Shown: piece after piece, positions 5,610-5,712 of the stretch
Position numbering within the stretch: position 1 is the first letter of the stretch
Layout of the letters: every line of letters begins with the position of its first letter
NCBI GenBank assembly: GCA_017507205.1
Contig: JAFWBH010000140.1
Coordinates: 1-5,712 of the forward strand
Direction: 5' to 3'
Length of the DNA: 5,712 bases
From: Clostridia bacterium
GTDB lineage: Bacteria > Bacillota > Clostridia > Christensenellales > CAG-917
The notes under the pieces: model-generated
Seen by the model: only the letters and a program-made list of their open reading frames with translations
The model's database searches: none
Told to the model about the DNA's origin: nothing
Made by a program: the position numbers and the translations under genes

Positions 5610-5712
5610 CTTCGCCAAATAGCACACCCATACTTGTTCACTATTGCACCAGTGAAAAGCACTTAAAAAATGGGATATTTGGATGAGTTGCAAGAAAGGT
5701 GCATCTGCAACA

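Noticed and set aside
5651..5664. AGTG/CACT hairpin with a nearby A/T run as a terminator of an upstream gene
   Set aside because: The stem is only four base pairs and no upstream coding frame can be confirmed.
5670..5712. Plus-strand ATG reading MGYLDELQERCICN to the window end, possible start of a divergent gene
   Set aside because: No ribosome binding site, no promoter, and only 14 codons visible; cannot be supported from this window.

Overview
The window looks like a Clostridia-type Firmicute, probably Lachnospiraceae-like. It is AT-rich, its genes have strong AAAGGAG/AGGAGG ribosome binding sites, it has near-consensus sigma-70/sigma-A promoters, and its XRE regulator resembles a clostridial protein family. 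This is judged from general character, not from a database match. All convincing genes are on the minus strand, so the region reads from right (about 5600) to left (1).

Layout in transcription order. (1) tadA, the essential tRNA adenosine deaminase (5098-5565), is a core housekeeping gene. (2) A 54-codon gene for a small membrane or lipoprotein-like peptide (4824-4988) is followed by a clear hairpin terminator (4771-4803). (3) A 565-residue protein (2916-4613) has one TIR domain at each end and a helical middle, and its own extended -10 promoter. (4) A small XRE-family regulator (2484-2803) sits behind a perfect consensus promoter. Its conserved N-terminus is one base out of frame with the rest. 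(5) A three-gene unit with its own promoter runs off the left edge: an atypical Hanks-type Ser/Thr kinase with a zinc ribbon (1041-2342), a TerY-like vWA protein with an intact MIDAS (255-1025), and the first 80 residues of a PP2C phosphatase (1-241).

The kinase/vWA/PP2C set is the TerY-P phosphorylation triad, related to E. coli YegI/YegL/YegK(PphC). Such triads occur in tellurium-resistance-like stress clusters and have been reported among antiphage systems. Next to it are a double-TIR protein, a likely NAD-directed effector or signalling enzyme, and an XRE regulator. This looks like a defence or stress-response cassette beside the housekeeping tadA locus. A working model is a reversible phosphorylation switch (kinase versus PP2C, with vWA as scaffold or substrate), a TIR effector and a transcriptional governor. 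Each of the last three units has its own promoter, so the functional link between TIR protein and triad is inferred from adjacency only.

Non-coding stretches: 2343-2483 holds the triad promoter and A/T inverted repeats; 2804-2915 holds the regulator promoter with 11-bp tandem repeats; 4614-4770 holds the TIR promoter and leader; 4989-5097 holds a small hairpin; 5566-5712 holds a possible tadA promoter. No RNA gene, insertion sequence, CRISPR array or tRNA was seen.
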